Assembly (NCBI GenBank): GCA_010093485.1
Contig: MU001503.1
Span: 1,695,132 to 1,759,131 of the forward strand
Length of the DNA: 64,000 nucleotides
Origin: Karstenula rhodostoma CBS 690.94
Lineage: Eukaryota > Ascomycota > Dothideomycetes > Pleosporales > Didymosphaeriaceae
Direction: 5' to 3'
A model generated the notes under the pieces. It was given only the letters and a program-made list of their open reading frames with translations, was not told the DNA's origin and did not search any database. The translations under genes were made by a program, and so were the position numbers. Below, in pieces: positions 41,438-52,800 of this stretch. Each line of letters opens with the position of its first letter. Position 1 is the stretch's first letter.

Positions 41438-42962
41438 TCTGTCTAGGGGTATAAAACAAGCCGATGGAAGAGAAATGAAACAGAGTGGAGCAGACGAGGA
41501 TTGGATGGGCGATTCGAGCTGAGAAGAGTGAACCCCACTGTCTAATCAATGAACAACATCAGTCGACCGTCTGGCGAAGTCGTTTTATGGTATGTGGTCG
41601 ACGCTCGCATCAAGCATCTCGGTAGTCCCGCAGCGGCGTCTACACGCATTTCTCATTGCTCGTCAGATCTTCGCACTCCGCTGCAGGTACATAGCATAGT
41701 GTCGGCGTTCCGCGAGCTCTGCTTCGTCCAGCATATCCCGAGTAAAACACTGTACCTCTGGAACTTGACGAGATGCGGCCTGGTGTCGCTCGGCTGTCGA
41801 CAACGCAGGCGCCCTCGAGTAAGCGGAGGGCAACAACACCGACACGGAGCCGATTCCGCTGTTGGTGGCAGCACTGTGTGTTGTCAGCCGTCAGCCGAGG
41901 GTTGCAACCAACATCGACCAACAGTTGCCGGCGACCGACATGCTTGTCGAAGTGGGAAGCGGAAGCGGTGCTCGGGATGAATGGTCGTCGGGCTAGGCAC
42001 ACATTAGACGACCCACCGAAGGCCTCTGCAAGGCTGGCGGCCTGAACTATAAACATGCCTGCGCATGCAGTTTGTATTGGGACTGCCGGCCTGGTATTAT
42101 TGCACGATCGAGCGACATGATGCATCTCGGAGCGAGGTACGGGCATTAACATGTACGCTAACCCATCGCACGCTAACCTTTGTAAGCGTAGCGCGCGATC
42201 GGATCGGTGGGAGCGAACGGCACAGAAACCACAGCGACTTGACGCCAGGTCAGAGCAATTGCGAGATGTTTTTCGCTCAAAATGTTCTGGGGCTCTGAAG
42301 AGAATTAGCGTTTTTCGATTTTCAACTTCAAGTGTTGAGATCAAATATGATACTTCGCGAGCTTCTGGAAGCCGCGTCAAGTGTTGAGATAAGATCGCAT
42401 CTTGGATATGCTAAAAGAAAGATATGCACAAGGTATACACAAGAAGCCTCTAACACTGTGATAGATAGTAGATATTACATTTTTGCCGCGCGCCAAGTAT
42501 CACATTTGGTAGATACTACCGTACTGAGCGGGCAGCTAGTAGTCATAACATACCTAAAATCCCTTACTTAAATGTACCACATCCGAAAATAAGAACTTCA
42601 ACTATTTTCCGTATAGTAACTTACAGAGGAACTAATCTCAACAACGTGAAGATATATCCCCCCTGCAAAAAAACCAAGCCTCTCGCCTTACCACGTGTAT
42701 TCCGGATGAGGAGACCAACAAGTGTGTAGAAATAGTCTACGAGTGGTCTGGTATGACTCGTGTCGTGTCACTATCCACGGACCGAATCGCTCCACGAACA
42801 TCAATCATGACGTGCTACCATTATAAGATCACCCCATCAGTCACTCCCAGAGCAAAACAAGCACACTTCTTAAACACATGAAAGTTTCATTACTCTAGCT
42901 AAGCCACAGCCCCCATGAGCCACAAAGCTCGGATATCTATATCGTTGAAAAGCTCAAGCGCG
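41438..42962. other. Intergenic between O-methyltransferase and NmrA-like gene, partly AT-rich
   Basis: About 1.5 kb: the promoter of the methyltransferase and the 3' flank of the NmrA gene. It holds TCGGCTGTCGA (41790-41800), a doubled ACGCTAACC (42155-42163 and 42170-42178), and a doubled TCAAGTGTTGAGAT (42328-42341 and 42377-42390). From about 42.3 kb it turns AT-rich. No gene was recognised. Confidence 0.5.
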
Positions 42963-44169
42963 CTAGTTCTTGACGGCGGTGAAGACGGGGCTCTTGCCAA
43001 TGTACTCCTTCCACGTGGTCAGGGGCTCGTCGACGATGGAGTGGCTGGCGTCGAGCTTCTCGCCGCCAAAGTAACCGGCCACGTCGAAGAGCTGGTGGTT
43101 CTCAAGCATCTCCTGCTGGAAGGACTCGGGGAGGCCGAAGCTGCCGAGGATGCCCTTGTAGACGTCGCCAGGGAGCTCGTTGTAGGCGGCCGAGGCCGAC
43201 GTCTTGGGGTAGACTTCCTTGAGCTCCTCGATGAGCTGCGTGGGCGTGTAGTAGGCGGTGGCGCCGAGGACGCGCTGGCCGAGGAGCTTCTCGCGGTTCT
43301 CGAAGATGCCCTTGACGAACTTGCCCGTGTCGTCTTCGGCGTCGAAGAGAGGGATGGGCGCGTTCTTGCTGGTGGGCAGGTTCAGGGTCCAGCCCGTCTG
43401 CTCGGAGATGGACATGCCGGGCAGGTTGGACATGAAGTAACCGGCGAGGAAGAAGGTGGCGGGGACGCCGATTTCGCGGATGTACTCCTCGACCTGGGCC
43501 TTGCTGTCGAAGTGGTGGACGTTGGTGAGCTTGCCGTTGGTGACTGAGCATGGTGTTAGTAAAGGTCATGTCATGCTGGCGCAGATAGGTAGACGTACGC
43601 TTGGTGACGTTCAGGAGAGAAGACCAGACGAGGTGCTGGACACCGGCAGCCTTGGCGGCATCGGCGACGGCCTTGCCCTGGGTGATCTCAGGTGCGGCAT
43701 CCATCTTCTCGAGGAAGTTTGTGACGGAGAAGACGCCATAGGCACCCTCGAGCACGGGGGCAAGGGTCTCGGGGGCGTTCAGGTCGGCCTGTCATTGTCA
43801 GTACGGATGGCATCTCACGTTGATCGAAAGCGAACGTACGGAGACGACCTCAGCGCCGAGCTCCTTGAGCTTCTGCGCGGACTCCTTTGTGGTGTCACGG
43901 GTGACAGCCTTGACGTGGTACTTGGCAGCGGTCTTGGGGTCGGCGAGGATGGTCTTGACGACGGAGCCTCCCTGCTTGCCAGTGGCACCGAAGACGACAA
44001 TGGTTTGCTTGGCCATGGTGGTGGGTGTGGGTGTGGGCGTGGTAGTGGTAGTGGTTGCGGGTGGTGGGCTGGCTGTGGTGGTGGGCGCTTTGGAAGATGG
44101 TGCGGTGGGTTGGGTGGTTGATTTGGAGCTCTTGGAGGAGCGACCGAGCAGCTTTTTGAAGGCTTTCAT
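42963..44169 (-). CDS. NmrA-like NAD(P)-binding protein
   Basis: An atypical SDR of the NmrA/isoflavone-reductase-like family, 366 aa from ATG 44169, in three exons with introns at 43544-43598 and 43789-43839. The NAD(P) motif is IVVFGATGKQGGSVVKTIL; LVWSSLLNVT, HHFDSKAQVEEYIREIGVPATFF and the C-terminal substrate-domain helices follow. The first 51 residues are a basic stretch plus a Ser/Thr/Pro-rich linker. ATG 44016 would start the protein directly at the Rossmann fold (MAKQTIV) and is equally credible. NmrA proteins are redox-sensing regulators, while relatives are reductases in secondary metabolism. Its role here cannot be decided. It is divergent from the acyltransferase-like gene. Confidence 0.88.
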
Positions 44170-44890
44170 GGTGAGCGAGTCCGAGACGATTGTTCAGCGT
44201 GGTGGAGCGGATATGCAGGCGCGCCCTTCTTTGAACTTCTCTGAGTCGCGCGGAGGCACAGTTGCAAATGGGTGGTAGGTTCGCGTCGTGGTGAAGGCCG
44301 ACGGCAGGCCGCACCCATGGCCCGGATTGGATGCACGGCTGCCCTAGCAGGGAGGCACGCATCCGGCAGCGAGCTTCAGCATGTTGCCTCATGCCCGCGC
44401 CGTAATCTTGCTGACTTGGCAACCGACGGCTTCGGGGATCAAGAGGCTGGCTACACCGACGCGGGCGATGGGAGGCGTCGTGCTCGGCACATTCATGTCT
44501 AAGGCAAAGCGCGACGCCGACTCGCTTACCCAGCAATCCCCACCCGCCATCCATCACCATCCCACCCGCCATCCATCGCCATCCCACCTCCGTCATGCGC
44601 TCTTGGTCCTGCCGCTGTCTCTGCCATATGTGAGCCTGCGTCTGCCGCTGCCAGCACGCCAAAACATGACAGTGCAGCATCTTGCGACGCCCGAAGTCCA
44701 TAGGGCACACTCCACCCTGACCGCCACCGTCGCATGCACCATGTCGCCATGGCTGGTAAAAGAGCTGCGCGATCCACTGCACGGGGACGCGCCCTTGCAT
44801 CGCTTTGTGCTTTGTTCGCACCTTCATTTCTGCCGCATCCAGATCGCGCACCCCAGAGTCACGTGAGGCGCCTTCTGCACGTCTTTCGCC
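44170..44890. promoter_or_regulatory. Divergent promoter of NmrA-like and acyltransferase-like genes
   Basis: About 0.72 kb. It contains a 22-bp unit present twice in tandem (44539-44560 and 44561-44582; 21 of 22 positions identical). No TCG-N5-CGA site was found here by eye. Confidence 0.55.
44539..44582. repeat. 22-bp tandem duplication
   Basis: Two adjacent C-rich units that differ at one position (A versus G), upstream of the acyltransferase-like gene. Confidence 0.85.
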
Positions 44891-46313
44891 ATGGCCCCCA
44901 AGGCTGCCAGAGCCGCCTACACGCCCATCCCCAAGCGCGAGGCGCTGGCCATTGTGCTCGCCGCCTACGTCCCCGCCCTGCTGCTCTGCCTCTATGGCCG
45001 CCTTCCGGAATCGGTCGCGAGCTTCTATGCCGCCCATCCCGTCGAGCTTGTCGCCGGCACTTTCTATCTGCCCATGCTGGGCGTCATGTACCTGCACCCC
45101 CGCTCGCCCTTGCGCTTGGCCATCATTCCAATCGTTGCTCTGGGCTACTTCGCCTACCGCACCGCCGTCCCGCGCTTCATCGCAAACAGGTCCCGTGCCA
45201 GTTTCCCCGAAGGCCCCTTCTACCTGCTGTTTCTTACGGCCGTGGACGCCCTCGTGCTGCGCCGCATCTATCTCGGCCAGGATGGCAAGGAAAAGTCTGA
45301 GCGTCTCGTAACCCGGGATTCAACCAAGACCAAAGCGAATGCCCAAGACACAAGCGGCATCCTGTCTTGGAGAGCAATTGGATGGGCGCATAGAGTTGTC
45401 TTTAGTTACCGCGCCATCGGCTTGCCCAAGGAAGTGCCTAACCTTCCCAAGTGGTCCAACAAGGACCCCAGCTATGTGCCCTCCAGGACCGCGTTCCTCG
45501 TGAAGCGAGGTCTGGCTGTCGTGGGCGCATTTCTAGTGATTGATTTCCTCGGCCAGCAACCCAAGCCTGATCCTGAGGACTTTTCAGCAGAAAAGGCCTT
45601 GCTATTCCCCCCGGCACATGCACTCAATGGCGCCACCATTGGCGCGCGCGTTTTCAGCACGGTGCTGTGGTGGACTATTCTGCGCCTCAACATCGGGCTG
45701 TTCTACAACCTCTTCAGCTGGTTCGGCGTAGCGACGTTCCTGACCAAGCCGGCCGGCTGGCCGCCTTACTTCGGCAGCGTGTTCGATTCGTACAATCTGC
45801 GCAGATTCTGGTCGTAAGTTTGAGACAACGCCCCGTCCACATTCCAGCTGACCAGACCGCAGTGTTTTCTGGCACACCGGTCTGCGAAACCCGCTCAGCA
45901 GCACCGCCAATTTCTTCGCCTACGATGTCCTTCGCCTGCCCAAGGGAACCCTGTTCGGCCGCTACACCAGCGCTTACTTGACGTTTGCGCTATCCGGGCT
46001 CGTCCACACACTCATGGACAACACGGCGGGCATCCCGCTCGCGAAGAACACGGCGTGGAAACTGTTTGTGACGCAGGCCATCGGCATCACCATTGAGGAC
46101 TTCGTGGAAAGCGCCTACCACAGAATCGCGGGGCCGAGCAGCAGCAAGCCCACCGCCTGGTGGAAGAAGATCATTGGCTTTGTCTGGGTGTTGGTCTGGA
46201 TGTCGTGGACGACACCGTCGTGGAGCTACCAGAACATGACGCACGACGGCGAGCCACTGTACCCGTTCAGCGCGTTTGCGAGCTTCCAGGCTCTCACTGC
46301 GAAGGCGAGTTAG
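44891..46313 (+). CDS. Wax-synthase-like / MBOAT-related integral membrane acyltransferase
   Basis: A 457-aa multi-pass membrane protein in two exons with a 49-nt intron at 45814-45862. Hydrophobic segments are evident at the N-terminus (LAIVLAAYVPALLLCLYG, LVAGTFYLPMLGVMYL), in the middle (VLWWTILRLNIGLFYNLFSW) and at the C-terminus (IIGFVWVLVWMSWTTP). The family signature lies across the splice junction: YNLRRFWS then VFWHTGLRNPL, followed by LTFALSGLVHTLMD with the conserved His. Wax-synthase-domain proteins transfer acyl groups to alcohols; several fungal cluster members acylate terpenoids or polyketides. Here it could acylate the PKS product, or be a lipid enzyme. It faces the FAD oxidase convergently. 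Confidence 0.85.
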
Positions 46314-47073
46314 GCGAGGCGGTGTGACAAGGGTAGGAACGTGTATGTGATAGAAGGTAAGATGGAACGCGAGGAGCTGTGCCTAGACTGTATGTGGTGC
46401 GTCGGGACCTGTGAAATGGTTCGGATGAGCAGACAGAAGCAATTGCAGACCCAGGCGGGGTGGGTAGCTCTGGGGAGGGCCCCGCTAACCAACTTCGACT
46501 TGGCGCGACGCGCTAAAACGCGTTCGTGGTTTCCCTTATATTTTCACTCCCATTCGACGGAGACTCGTACTATCATGATTCCTTGTTCCAAATCTGTAGT
46601 CTAGTCGAATCATTCACCAATTCACTGCACTCTGAAGAAATGTTGCCATATAAGCGCGCAAAACACATGCCGCCCCAGAGCCCTCCGTGTGCAAAATGAT
46701 ACCCTTAGAGCGAAGTTTCTCTGCAAGCAGACGGAGAGGTTCTTTCTGGTTACTTTAATGCCGAAAAGTTATGTCTGACATGTCTGGGAGCATGTATTCT
46801 ACAGACAACGAGTGTTGCATGGTATATGAATTGTAGAAGGTGTTTGAAATGTTACTCTATGATTTCTACTTTCTGCTCATGGAGCGGAAGGCGTGGCTAG
46901 GAGCTGACTAACCCCAAAGCTTTGGCGTAACGCGCTAAGACGCGTCTTCCTCTGCATTGCACCTTCCCTTTCTTCTTCATGATAACATGAAGAAGAGCTG
47001 TATACATCATAAATCGTTTCGCATGAGCACCCAGTCTATCAATCTATCTTCACGAAGCCAATCTTTTACTTGC
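46314..47073. promoter_or_regulatory. Convergent intergenic region with a duplicated ACGCG-rich motif
   Basis: About 0.76 kb between two convergent 3' ends. Two 24-bp copies at 46500-46523 and 46922-46945 match at 21 of 24 positions. Each contains ACGCGCTAA followed by an ACGCGT hexamer (the MluI cell-cycle-box sequence). Each is preceded by CTAACC 10-12 bp upstream. No open frame between them is convincing. Confidence 0.6.
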
Positions 47074-48661
47074 TCATGGCGCAGCCACAAGTGGGTACGA
47101 CCTGTTGAACACGTTCTCTGGGTCGAACTTCTGCTTGAGCTCTGCGAGACGCGGCAGGTTCTTGCCAAAGATGCGTCGGGGGTCGACCAAGAGCGCTGTG
47201 TCGGATCGTCAGCCATTGACATCGTTACACCCGTATGAGAGCACTTACCATCATAGTTTCCATACTCGCCTATTGAGTCGGCGACTTCCTTGCCGTTCAC
47301 ACGCTCGAGCTCGCCACGAATCGCAGCAGCCGTGCTGGCTGCCCATGATCGCACTGTCGCGTCGTCCTCTCCCTTGACCCAGAACGGGCCAATCATCACC
47401 TGGTTGTGGTCGCCGCGGATGGCGTGCGCCATATCTTGCCACGGTTTCAAAACCTTGCCCATGTGGAAGAACTCGAACAGCATGATCGACTTGGTGGAGC
47501 CCTCAACCTGCGCGTGGAGCTTCTGCAGCTCGCCAACCAGCGAGTGAACAAAGTTGGGGTCGAGGGGTAGCGTGTACGGCACGCCTTTGGCTAGCTTGCG
47601 GTTGCCGTAATCGACGGGGCCGTTCATGAGGCTGTTCTGTTCAACGTACGGGCGCACCTTGGTGGTGTTGATCTTGGGGTTCAGCTCCAACAAAGGCTTG
47701 AAGATCTCCCTCGCTTCGTCCTCCGGACCATCGTGGAACACGGTCGTAACAACAGCAGGCTCCTGCATGAACGGAGGCTGCGTGATCCCCATAACCATGG
47801 CAGAGGCGCCATCGGTGGTCGCGACGAGGTTATTGGCGAAGTTGACGACGGTGGTCAGGGCCTGGGACGCCGGGAATACCATCTGTCCGCTCCATACAGG
47901 GTTCTCCTGAGGGTGCAGTTGGAACGTGAAGTCGACAGCAACACCGAAACAGTGTCCAGCTCCACGAACCGCCCAAAAAAGGTCCTGGTTCTCGTCGCTG
48001 GAGGCAGTGACGATACGGCCGTCAGCGAGCACCATGGTCACCGCACGAACCTCATCGATAGTAAGGCCGTGGCGTCCGGTCAACCATCCGTAGCCACCTC
48101 CAAGGGTCCTATACGCCATGAGCCATGTCCGACGATGCCGCATGAACAGCACAATACGTACAGTCCACCAACACCTGTGTGGTTGATGGTACCTCCAATC
48201 ATAGCAAGCTTGTGAGGTGCGGCAGCTTCGTCAACATCTTTCCAGATGCATCCACCTTGTACCTTGGCGGTGTTGTTGCTGAGATCGATAGATACATTGC
48301 GCATGTGTCCCATGTCAATCTGAAGACCACCCTCGATGGAGGCAGCGCCACTGGAGCCGTGCTTGCCGCCGCATACTGCAAGCGGAACAGAGAACTCCTT
48401 TGACAATAGCACTGCGGTGGAGATATCTTCTGCTGTCTGAGGGTACACGACGATGCCCTAGAATGGTATAAGCGACCGCAACGAAGATACAATACGCCAC
48501 ACGATTGAGCATCAAGTATCACATACCGCCCTCTTCTCCATCTCGTCACTCCATCGTATGATGGCCTGGGCGTAGCCTTCAGAGTCCGGCGTCAGTACGG
48601 TGGAGTTCTTCAGAGTACTCCTCAACCTCGCGGCAAGAGCAGTAACGTTGGACGCGGCCAT
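47074..48661 (-). CDS. FAD-linked oxidoreductase, berberine-bridge-enzyme-like (PKS-adjacent)
   Basis: A 470-aa PCMH-type FAD oxidase in four exons, with introns at 47196-47248, 48109-48161 and 48458-48526; the start at 48661 closes the frame. The FAD-binding half shows VVYPQTAEDIS, AVCGGKHGSSGAA (the His is the expected flavin ligand), GGTINHTGVGG, and after a splice TLGGGYGWLTGRHGLTIDEV. The position usually holding the second Cys ligand appears to be Asn-His (INHTGVGG), suggesting single covalent attachment. The C-terminus FDPENVFNRSYPL is the standard BBE motif. There is no signal peptide, unlike the homolog at 3992. It is divergent from the NR-PKS. Such enzymes couple or dehydrogenate aromatic polyketides. 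Confidence 0.9.
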
Positions 48662-49874
48662 GTTGTTGGACTCGATGGTTTGTTGAAAGGGACAGTGAGT
48701 AGAATGATGGGACTACTAAAGACACTGCGACGAACAATGTTGATATGCTGGTCTAGTCCAAATGTGTCTCCTGATTGTCGTACCATACGCTGCCATGCCT
48801 GCGTATGCTATCGTTGTTGGTTCTACTCTTCATGGTCGGCAAACCCCCTGTCAGAACCCAAACATCGCCGAAGGCCGACCACTGCCACTCTACTGACTAT
48901 CTTGCCGAAAACCAAGCTGACAGCGTGAGCGTTTTTTTAGTAATTTGCCACGCGTGGTAGTCGTATCAAGCGTTCAGAGTCCAAGTAGCCTAGATTTGCG
49001 ATCGCAACGGTACGACCATCGCAAGCTCAATTACACATCACGACGTACTCGCCAATGACATCGGAGTTTTCCACGCCTTCTGGTATCTTGCGCATTGATG
49101 CATAGCGTCGGATACTTCCAGATCCTCCACTTTAAACCTGCGTTGCTCACGAATCGTGCGAAAAATCACGACGGGCTTGGTAGCGTAATCCCCAGAGCAC
49201 ACTCGGTACATGATCAGTCCAACAACATGGCACGCCATGTCATCTTGATTCGCTGAAACACTTTAGACCAGGTGCACGGATATCCCGAAGCTCTCTGCGC
49301 AATTAAGAGTTTCGCTTACTTCGGAATCCGACTGCTCGTAGGGACCCACACGGTCTGGACACGCACCACATTCGGCTGGCCTAACTATCTGACACCATGC
49401 TGCTGGGCGCGTTACTATGCTTTTGATGACCCGAAGAGTGACAGTTGATACAGTCGTCAGAAAGGCCGTCTCCAGTCGCACACGCAACCCAGGACTTAGC
49501 GAAGCACAAGGCGACAATGCGCGCGAGGCTCCCCACTTCTAGCATAGCCAGCAACGTGACTTCGTGTCCAAGCGTATCTGCGACCAAGGATTGAGGCTCA
49601 TGCTCGTGCGAGTTTGGTAAAGAGCCGTACAACTCGCGTGGCAACGGTCAGATTGCGGTTGGCCGACGTAGTATCTCGGAAGCGTACCGGACCCAACCCC
49701 ACAACACGCTGCAAACCCAAACCCGACGCGAGAGATCTCCCAGCGTAGACTATGCCATATATCCCGTCTGGCTACTCTGTTGCTCGTCTACTTCTCTCAC
49801 GCCTCCCTGTCACAGTACTCATCTCCTACCTTCTCTGGCTTCTTGCATCTGTGTCTCGTCGTTCTTTTCTAAGT
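48662..49874. promoter_or_regulatory. Divergent promoter of FAD oxidase and NR-PKS
   Basis: About 1.2 kb between divergent starts, containing one palindromic AflR-type match, TCGGAATCCGA (49321-49331). No gene is supported here; short open frames are without domains. Confidence 0.6.
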
Positions 49875-52800
49875 ATGTCTGTTTCCTTGTTTCCAGACCA
49901 GCTCCCAGATACCCGAGGCCTCATTCGACGAGCGCACGAAGCGAAGAAGAGGACAGTACTCGTTAAGTCCTTCCTCGAGAAGGCATACTCTGCGCTCCGA
50001 GCGGAAGTATGGAACCTCCCCAGAGATGTTAGAAATCAGATACCGCCATTCAACAGCGTATATGATTTGAGCGAGAGACATGCGTCCTCGAAAATCCAGC
50101 GCGTGGAAGTCTCCAGCGCACTTCTAGTCATTGCTGAGGTGACCAACTTTATCGGGTACGTACAACCTGCGACCGACCACAGCTGGTACCCCTTCCTAAT
50201 ATTTGGAATTGCAGCCACCATGAGCAGGACAACAGCAGCGTTGACACCACAGATGACCTTCTCGTTGGGACTGGCCTTGGCCAGCTGGTTGCTGCCGCTG
50301 TGGCTTGCGCGGCGAACATTATCGATCTACCCGACATTGCTGTAGAATCAGTACGATTGGCATTCCGCGCGGGAGCAGTTGTTGAGAATTTCTCAATTCC
50401 AGCTCGACGTGCCGGCGAAGCGGATGCCAGCTGGAGCCTTGTGGTGCCAGGTACTCCCGAAGAAATCCAGGCCGAGCTTCAAAGTCTACAGGAAGCAGCT
50501 GTAAGTTCTTGAGCAAGATACGGAACAGATCTTCATTGACGCATCCAGAACCTTCCGGTGACCAGCCGTGCATTTGTCTCTACTGTCAGTGAATCTGCAA
50601 GCACAATCAACGGAAGCCCCGCACGCCTTGACTGGCTCAGGCGAAGCTCCAAGCTCTTTCAATCACAAGCCGTGCAAGAATTGGAGAGCGTTGGAGTCTG
50701 GCATGCGGCTGGCATTTACAGCGAGGAGCAAGTGTTGGAAGTAACGCAATCACGGTCCGATGCATTGAGCAAGATTCCTTCACCCCGGAGGGCAACCATA
50801 TCCGCCAGCACTGGCAAACGTTCAGATGCCACAACCGCAAGCGCCCTTTTCACAGAAGCCGTCACGGATATTCTCCGAAGACCCGTGCAATGGTCATCAA
50901 TCACACAGGCTGTGGCGAGCGACTCGCTTCTCTCGCAAGCTACCACACTGGCCAGTTTTGAGGAATCTCAAGCGTTGAAGAGCCTGCAAGCTGCGATCCA
51001 GTCTGCAGGCAAGTCGATCGCACTCCAAGATCTGGGCCAGTGGTCAACTGCCGACACTGGCTCGAAGCCTGTCCAAAACACTTCGAACGTGGCTATTGTG
51101 GGTATGTCGGGTCGCTTCCCTGGTGCGGCCGACGTCGAAGCTCTTTGGCAAGTTTTGGTGCAGGGCAAGGACATGCACAAGAGAATCCCCAAGGACCGCT
51201 TCGACCCCGAGACTCACCATGACCCCAATGGAAAGGTCAACAACACTAGTCACACTCCGTTCGGTGCATTTATCGAGGAGCCCGGTCTATTTGATGCCCG
51301 CTTTTTCCACATGTCACCCACTGAAGCTACCCAAACTGATCCCATGCACCGTTTGGCCCTTGTCACCGCGTACGAGGCGCTCGAACAATCCGGTTTCGTT
51401 CTCAACTCGACTCCGTCATCGCAGCAAGATCGTGTTGGTACTTTCTATGGTCAAACATCTGACGATTGGCGTGAGGTCAACGCGGCGCAAAACATTGGCA
51501 CATACTTCATTCCCGGAGGTGTGCGAGCGTTCGCCCCGGGTCGCATCAGCTACTACTTTGGTTTCCGTGGTCCTAGCTACAGTGTCGACACAGCTTGCTC
51601 CTCGAGTATGGCAGCGATCCAGATCGCATGCTCGTCTTTGAGGTCTGGCGAGTGCGATACCGCGATTGCAGGCGGAGCCAACGTTCTCACTGCGCCCGAT
51701 ATCTTCGCTGGACTCAGTCGCGGCCAGTTTCTATCCAAGACAGGCTCTTGCAAGACTTGGGACAGCAAGGCAGATGGTTACTGCCGAGCTGATGGTGTTG
51801 GCTCTGTAGTGTTGAAACGATTGGATGACGCCATCAACGACAAGAACAACATTTTAGGTGTTATTCTGGGTACAGCTACGAACCACTCTGCCGACGCCAT
51901 TTCTATTACGCACCCTCACGCTGGGAACCAGGCCTACCTCTACCAAAGTGTTCTCCACGAGGCCGGCGTCAACCCATTGGACGTCAGCTATGTTGAGATG
52001 CACGGAACTGGAACTCAGGCTGGCGATATGGCTGAAATCGGCTCGGTTACCACCGTCTTTGCCCCCGAACATGCTCGTGGCACCGAACCTGAGAAGGCTC
52101 TGCATATTGGAGCAGTCAAGTCGAACATCGGTCACGGCGAAGCTGCTGCTGGTATCGGAGCACTTATAAAGGTGCTTCTCATGCTGCAGAAGAACACCAT
52201 TCCCAAGCACGTCGGTATCAAGCACGAGATCAACCCCAGTTTCCCCGACTTGGTCGTACGGAACATTAAGGTGCCCTATGAGAACACTCCTTACCCCAGG
52301 CCAGAGGGCAAGTCCAGAACTGTGTTTCTGAACAACTTCAGCGCTGCTGGTGGTAACACCGCTATGCTCATCCGAGACGGCCCTGTGCGGGCCAAGTCTC
52401 TAGGGACGGACCCTCGCACGTTCTTGCCGTTCGTCACTTCCGCCAAATCGCTCTCCTCGTTGGCGCGACAGGCCAAGACGCTCGCTGCGTTCGTTGCCAA
52501 TGCCTCACCTGAGAACTTCGCTAGCTTGTCCTATACTTTGACCGCTCGCCGCATGCACCACAACTACCGCATTGGTGTGACTGCGTCCAGCATCGATGAG
52601 TTGAAGACGCTTCTTTCGGCCAAGGCGGAGGAAGGTAACTTCTCACCTGTGCCCTCAGCGACTCCCAAGACGGCCTTCGTCTTCACTGGGCAAGGGGCGT
52701 ACTACGCTGGCCTGGGCAAGACTCTGCTCGAGCAATCCAAGATCTTCCGATCCACGATTCTTCATCTTGATCAGCTTGCACAGGCTCAAGGCTTCACCTC

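Noticed and set aside
43895..45097. 400-codon minus-strand open frame
   Set aside because: It crosses the NmrA exon, the promoter and the acyltransferase exon; the composition is low-complexity and the true genes are clear in other frames.
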